From contig JAGGSY010000036.1 in assembly GCA_021158845.1 (NCBI GenBank), forward strand, positions 1 through 9,128: a DNA stretch of 9,128 nucleotides, in the 5' to 3' direction. Made by a program: the position numbers and the translations under genes. Below are positions 5,516 to 9,128 of the stretch, piece by piece. Under the pieces are notes generated by a model, which did no database searches, was not told the origin of the DNA, and was given only the letters and a program-made list of their open reading frames with translations. Source of the stretch: Caldisericia bacterium (GTDB taxonomy: Bacteria; Caldisericota; Caldisericia; B22-G15). Each line of letters opens with the position of its first letter. The stretch's first letter is position 1.

Positions 5516-7759
5516 ATGGCGAATGAGAAAAAGACTGAGGAACTCCTTGAAAAATATGAGATAAGTGCAAGAAGAAGAAAATTAAAGGGGATAGCCTATC
5601 TTATTGTTAAATTGATAGCCATAGCCTTTTCTGTCTTCCAATTCTACACAATAGGATTTGGTCTTTTTCCACCACAGATTCAAAGACCAATACATGTAGG
5701 CTTTGCAATGCTTTTAATATTTCTACTCGTCCCTCCATTCAAAAAAGGAAGAAAAGATACAATACCTATTTATGATATGATCCTTGCAATTCTTATTGTG
5801 CTTGTCTTTCTCTATCCTGTGATCTTTTATAAACAACTGGTTCTAAGAGCTGGACTTCCTACAACTCTTGATCTTATTGTTGCAAGTTTTGCCGTTATCC
5901 TTGTTCTTGAGGGAGCAAGAAGAATAACAGGAATTCCCCTTCCTCTCATTGCTACAATTTTTATTCTTTACGCACTTTTTGGTAGATATATCCCTGGATT
6001 CTTCGCTCACAGAGGATATCCATTTACCCGTGTTGTTGATCATTTATTCTATACTCTTGATGGAATGTTTGGAGTGCCTATATCTGTATCTACAAAATTT
6101 GTCTACGCCTTTCTCTTGTTTGGTGCATTATCAGAAAAAACAGGGCTTGGTGAATTATTTATAGACATTGCAAGGGCGTTAACTGGAAGAGCAATTGGAG
6201 GACCTGCAAAAGTTGCAGTTATATCCAGTGGCCTCATGGGAACAGTAAGTGGGAGCTCTGTAGCAAATGTTGTTACAACAGGCTCTTTTACAATTCCTTT
6301 AATGAAAAAAACTGGGTATAAACCGCACTTTGCCGGAGCAGTAGAGGCAACTGCTTCCACTGGTGGACAGCTTATGCCACCCATTATGGGGGCAGCAGCA
6401 TTTATAATGTCAGAGTTTATAGGAGTTCCATATTTGAGGATTGTAGCAGCAGCGATAGTTCCATCTTTACTTTACTACTCTGGAGTCTTCTTCTCTGTCC
6501 ACTTTGAGGCAAAAAGATTGGGTTTAAGAGGACTGAGAAAAGAGGAAATTCCAAACCTTAAGGAACTACTGCAGGAGAAGGGATACCTACTAACACCTAT
6601 TATCGTTCTCCTTTATAAACTTATTATGGGATTTAGCGTTCAGGATGCAGCTTTCTCAACAGTTGTTACAACAATCCTTGTAAGCTTTCTTGGAGATATA
6701 GCAAAACTGCTTACAAAAAGGTATGAGGAAAGAATCAAAAATCTATTCTTATACATATCAATATACATTCCCATAGCTTTCTTCTTCCTTCTAATATTCC
6801 ATCCAGCTATAAACCTTCACATACTAATTGCTACACTCCTTTCGGGAATTTTATCGGCAATTCTTGGACTTATTTTTTATATATGGAAGTCTCCTCCTGA
6901 AGTAACAAACCCTGTGAGTGATGGACTTAAAAAAATTGGCACTGTTCTTAAGGACACGGCATTTATAGTAGTGGATGGGTTTGAAAATGGTGCATACAAT
7001 GCACTTCCAGTAGTTGCAGCATGTGCCACTGCAGGTTATATAGCAGGAATGTCAACATTGACTGGTCTTGCCCTAAAATTTGCAAATGCAGTTGTATCAC
7101 TTGCTACAAATGTAACAAATGCCATAAACAGAGTTATTGGTGCAGTTATTCCATTCTTAAGACTTCCAAATGCCATGGCGTTTACACTTCTATTTACAAT
7201 GATTGCATGCATAATTCTTGGTATGGGAATTCCAACCACTGGAACTTATATACTTATGGCTATTATAACAGCGCCAGCTCTTGCACCATTTCTTACGCAC
7301 TATGAACCAAAAATGGCAATGCTTATAGCACACATGTTTGTCTTCTACTATGGAATCCTTGCAGATGTTACTCCTCCTGTAGCGCTTGCAGCTTATGCAG
7401 GAAGTGGGATAGCTGGTTCAGACCCATTTAAAACAGGATTCACAGCTTTTAAAATCGCCTTAGCAGGATACTTAGTACCTTTTGTGTTCGCCTACAATCC
7501 AATACTTCTTGGAGTGAATTTCCAATTACTTCCCGCCATATTAGCGATAGTTACAGCATTTATAGGAGTTGTTATACTCGCCGCATCAACCATAGGTTTT
7601 CTATCAACTAATTTGAGATTCTATGAAAGAATAGCATTATTTATATCAGCAGTTTTATTGATAATTCCTGGATTTAAAACTGATATAATCGGTGTTTTGA
7701 TTGCCATAGCCATATACTATCTTCAGAGTTTAAGGAAAAAGGAGAAGAGTAATGTATAA
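5516..7759 (+). CDS. TRAP transporter permease, fused 4TM/12TM (DctQM-like) type
   Basis: This is the membrane part of the TAXI-TRAP transporter, with small (DctQ-like) and large (DctM-like) subunits fused, using an ion gradient to import the receptor-bound solute. The 747-residue protein shows family motifs in order: ISSGLMGTVSGSSVANVVTTG (236-256), EATASTGGQLMPPIMGAAAF (277-296), LGMGIPTTGTYI (568-579), HMFVFYYGILADVTPPVALAAYAG (606-629) and GSDPFKTGFTAF (634-645). Four N-terminal helices lie at about 25-135. Compared with the family as I know it, residues about 396-485 are longer and include two extra hydrophobic segments (about 409-428 and 433-457), and a smaller extension occurs near 530-550. 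AGGAGGT (5504-5510) overlaps the end of the DUF1850 gene, 5 nt from the ATG. The last 8 nt overlap the next gene. Confidence 0.94.
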   Translation: MANEKKTEELLEKYEISARRRKLKGIAYLIVKLIAIAFSVFQFYTIGFGLFPPQIQRPIHVGFAMLLIFLLVPPFKKGRKDTIPIYDMILAILIVLVFLYPVIFYKQLVLRAGLPTTLDLIVASFAVILVLEGARRITGIPLPLIATIFILYALFGRYIPGFFAHRGYPFTRVVDHLFYTLDGMFGVPISVSTKFVYAFLLFGALSEKTGLGELFIDIARALTGRAIGGPAKVAVISSGLMGTVSGSSVANVVTTGSFTIPLMKKTGYKPHFAGAVEATASTGGQLMPPIMGAAAFIMSEFIGVPYLRIVAAAIVPSLLYYSGVFFSVHFEAKRLGLRGLRKEEIPNLKELLQEKGYLLTPIIVLLYKLIMGFSVQDAAFSTVVTTILVSFLGDIAKLLTKRYEERIKNLFLYISIYIPIAFFFLLIFHPAINLHILIATLLSGILSAILGLIFYIWKSPPEVTNPVSDGLKKIGTVLKDTAFIVVDGFENGAYNALPVVAACATAGYIAGMSTLTGLALKFANAVVSLATNVTNAINRVIGAVIPFLRLPNAMAFTLLFTMIACIILGMGIPTTGTYILMAIITAPALAPFLTHYEPKMAMLIAHMFVFYYGILADVTPPVALAAYAGSGIAGSDPFKTGFTAFKIALAGYLVPFVFAYNPILLGVNFQLLPAILAIVTAFIGVVILAASTIGFLSTNLRFYERIALFISAVLLIIPGFKTDIIGVLIAIAIYYLQSLRKKEKSNV

Positions 7760-8732
7760 ACTTGTATTTTTCGGTCTTGGAACCATTGGGAGAGAGATAC
7801 TTAAAACAGCGCTTTTAAAGAGAAACTTTGAAGTTGTCGGTGGAGTGGATATAAATCCAGATATTGTGGGAAGAGATCTCGGTAAATTAATTGGTAAGGA
7901 GAAACTGGGAGTGAATGTGGTGGATAGTATAAAAAAGATTAAAGAAGCTGATGTCGTTGTTCACTCCACCTCCTCCTTCTTGAAAACAACCCTCCCACAG
8001 TTTAAAGAAATAATGGAAGCTGGTTTCAATGTAATATCCACATGCGAGGAACTCTTCTATCCTTTTCATTTTCATAAAAAGGAAGCAGAAATGCTGGATA
8101 AAATAGCAAAAGAGAATGGAGTTAGGATTCTTGGTGCTGGAATTAACCCTGGTTTTGTACTTGACACCCTTGTCTCTTTTATAACCACTGCTTCGAGAGA
8201 TATAGAAAAAATCACTGCAGAAAGGTACCTTGATGCTTCAAAGAGGAGAAAACAACTTCAATTAAAAATAGGAGCATCTCTATCAAAAGAAGAATTTGAT
8301 AAATTAAAAAGAGATGGAAAGATCGGACACATTGGACTGCCTGAGTCACTAACTTATATCTTTGATTCCCTTGGCTGGAAAATTAAAGAGATGGAAAATA
8401 GCCTTGAACCTGTAATTGCTGAGGAGGATCTTGAAACAGATTACCTTAAAATAAAGAAAGGACTTGTAAGAGGGCAACATCAAGTTGCAAAAGGTATCTC
8501 CTGGGATGGAAGAGAGGTAACTCTTATCCTAAGGATGGCGATTGGAGAAAAACAATCCTTTGACAGAATAAGAATAAAAGGAGTTCCAGATATTGATCTC
8601 AAGATTGAAGGAGGGATTCATGGAGATATAGGGACATCCACTGTAATAGTTAACTACATTCCAGCACTTTTAAAACTACCTCCGGGACTTCACTCAACGA
8701 GAGATCTTCCCTTGCCTCATTTTACTATATGA
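7752..8732 (+). CDS. NAD(P)-dependent dehydrogenase, 2,4-diaminopentanoate / amine dehydrogenase family
   Basis: The 326-residue product is a cytoplasmic Rossmann-fold oxidoreductase: GLGTIG (8-13) binds the dinucleotide and VDINPD (32-37) ends strand 2, where Asp33 suggests NAD preference (inference). HSTSSF (71-76), STCEELFYP (96-104), the hallmark GAGINPGFVLDTL (128-140) and GHIGLPES (192-199) place it with (2R,4S)-2,4-diaminopentanoate dehydrogenase of the ornithine degradation pathway and native amine dehydrogenases; such genes are often mislabelled dihydrodipicolinate reductase. The pathway partners ortA/ortB are not in the window, so I leave the exact substrate open: oxidative deamination of an amine or amino acid, or the reverse. 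The ATG overlaps the permease end by 8 nt, with AAGGAGA seven bases upstream, so the two are translationally linked. Its stop abuts that of the convergent Roadblock gene. Confidence 0.82.
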   Translation: MYKLVFFGLGTIGREILKTALLKRNFEVVGGVDINPDIVGRDLGKLIGKEKLGVNVVDSIKKIKEADVVVHSTSSFLKTTLPQFKEIMEAGFNVISTCEELFYPFHFHKKEAEMLDKIAKENGVRILGAGINPGFVLDTLVSFITTASRDIEKITAERYLDASKRRKQLQLKIGASLSKEEFDKLKRDGKIGHIGLPESLTYIFDSLGWKIKEMENSLEPVIAEEDLETDYLKIKKGLVRGQHQVAKGISWDGREVTLILRMAIGEKQSFDRIRIKGVPDIDLKIEGGIHGDIGTSTVIVNYIPALLKLPPGLHSTRDLPLPHFTI

Positions 8733-9110
8733 TTAGAAACCACCGAGAATATCCGCTATAGACTTTGAAAGAGTCTTTAACTCAAATCTTATAAGACCAA
8801 GCTTAGCCTCCTTGTGTAATACAGCAAGAAGGGCAGAGGATTGATTGAGATTTACTATAACTATATAACCTTCTGTGCCTCTTGTAATAATCTCCTCAAA
8901 TGTTCCCTTCCTAAAATCCTCTATTGCTCTCTCACCAAGCATTATAAGAGATGCAGAAACTGCTGCTGTTTTCTCCTCCTCTTCAACTGGAAGAGTAGAG
9001 GAAATAGGAAGTCCATCTTTACTCACCACCACAAGAGATTCGATACTCTTGTCCTTCTCCATGAGTTCATTTAGTTTTTGTTTAATTGTTCCTCCCACAT
9101 CATTGATCAT
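8733..9110 (-). CDS. Roadblock/LC7 domain protein (MglB-like)
   Basis: The 125-residue protein is a single Roadblock/LC7 domain: an N-terminal helix (about 6-20), a strand pair IESLVVVSKDGLPISS (23-38), a long helix (about 44-68), a beta pair FEEIITRGTEGYIVIVNLN (71-89) and SALLAVLHKEAKLGLI (92-107), and a C-terminal helix (109-122). There are no membrane segments. Proteins of this fold form dimers and commonly regulate small Ras-like GTPases; bacterial MglB acts on MglA in polarity and motility. No GTPase gene is present here, so the partner would have to lie to the right of the window or elsewhere, and its role in this organism is unknown. The ATG is supported by AAAAAGGAGG eight bases upstream, just inside the window edge. 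The stop touches the dehydrogenase stop with no space for a terminator. Confidence 0.87.
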   Translation of the reverse strand: MINDVGGTIKQKLNELMEKDKSIESLVVVSKDGLPISSTLPVEEEEKTAAVSASLIMLGERAIEDFRKGTFEEIITRGTEGYIVIVNLNQSSALLAVLHKEAKLGLIRFELKTLSKSIADILGGF

Positions 9111-9128
9111 TGCTCTTTCCTCCTTTTT

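Noticed and set aside
7752..8732. Naming the dehydrogenase dihydrodipicolinate reductase (dapB)
   Set aside because: It has the GAGINPGF and STCEE motifs of the diaminopentanoate/amine dehydrogenase family and I do not see the DapB catalytic motif.
8760..8780. AGACT-N7-AGTCT hairpin as a terminator for the dehydrogenase gene
   Set aside because: The stem is only five pairs, the loop is long, there is no T tract worth the name, and it lies within the Roadblock coding region.

Overview
The window is a compact, AT-rich stretch of bacterial chromosome carrying nine protein-coding genes and no RNA genes, mobile elements or CRISPR arrays. A bacterial rather than archaeal origin is supported directly: a CIRCE heat-shock operator, two near-perfect sigma-70-type promoters, strong AGGAGGTGAT Shine-Dalgarno sequences, an intrinsic terminator and a lipoprotein signal peptide. 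AGA/AGG arginine codons dominate and the proteins are rich in Lys, Glu and Ile, which suggests (inference only) an anaerobic, probably thermophilic, deep-branching low-GC lineage. DnaK lacks the large insert typical of diderm (E. coli-type) DnaK and carries a small extra Gly-rich segment near its N-terminus, so the host is not a typical proteobacterium. I cannot name the species.

Left part (1-3831): a small PsiE-like membrane protein on the + strand, possibly cut by the window edge, converges on a complete grpE-dnaK-dnaJ heat-shock operon on the - strand. grpE and dnaK are separated by 1 nt, and the dnaK stop overlaps the dnaJ start (TAATG). The operon has its own sigma-70-type promoter followed at once by CIRCE, so it should be repressed by HrcA, whose gene is not in the window.

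Control region (3832-3985): 154 bp hold two back-to-back promoters whose -35 boxes are 14 bp apart. The leftward one drives the chaperone operon. The rightward one has TTGACA-17 bp-TATAAT, a perfect consensus, and drives the transporter operon.

Right part (3986-8732): a TAXI-type TRAP transporter operon made of a lipoprotein solute receptor, a small DUF1850 membrane-anchored protein and a fused 4TM/12TM permease, then an NAD(P)-dependent dehydrogenase of the 2,4-diaminopentanoate/amine dehydrogenase family whose start overlaps the permease end by 8 nt. A strong hairpin terminator after the receptor gene probably acts as an attenuator, giving more receptor than permease. The overlap suggests, without proving, that the dehydrogenase acts on the imported compound or a product of it, such as an amino acid or amine. 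A Roadblock/LC7 (MglB-like) protein on the - strand closes the window and meets the dehydrogenase stop to stop.

I did not find a clearly new biological system. The best leads are the attenuator next to a start codon without a Shine-Dalgarno, the enlarged TRAP permease, the transporter-dehydrogenase coupling, the unusual DnaK and DnaJ variants, and the crowded divergent promoter region.
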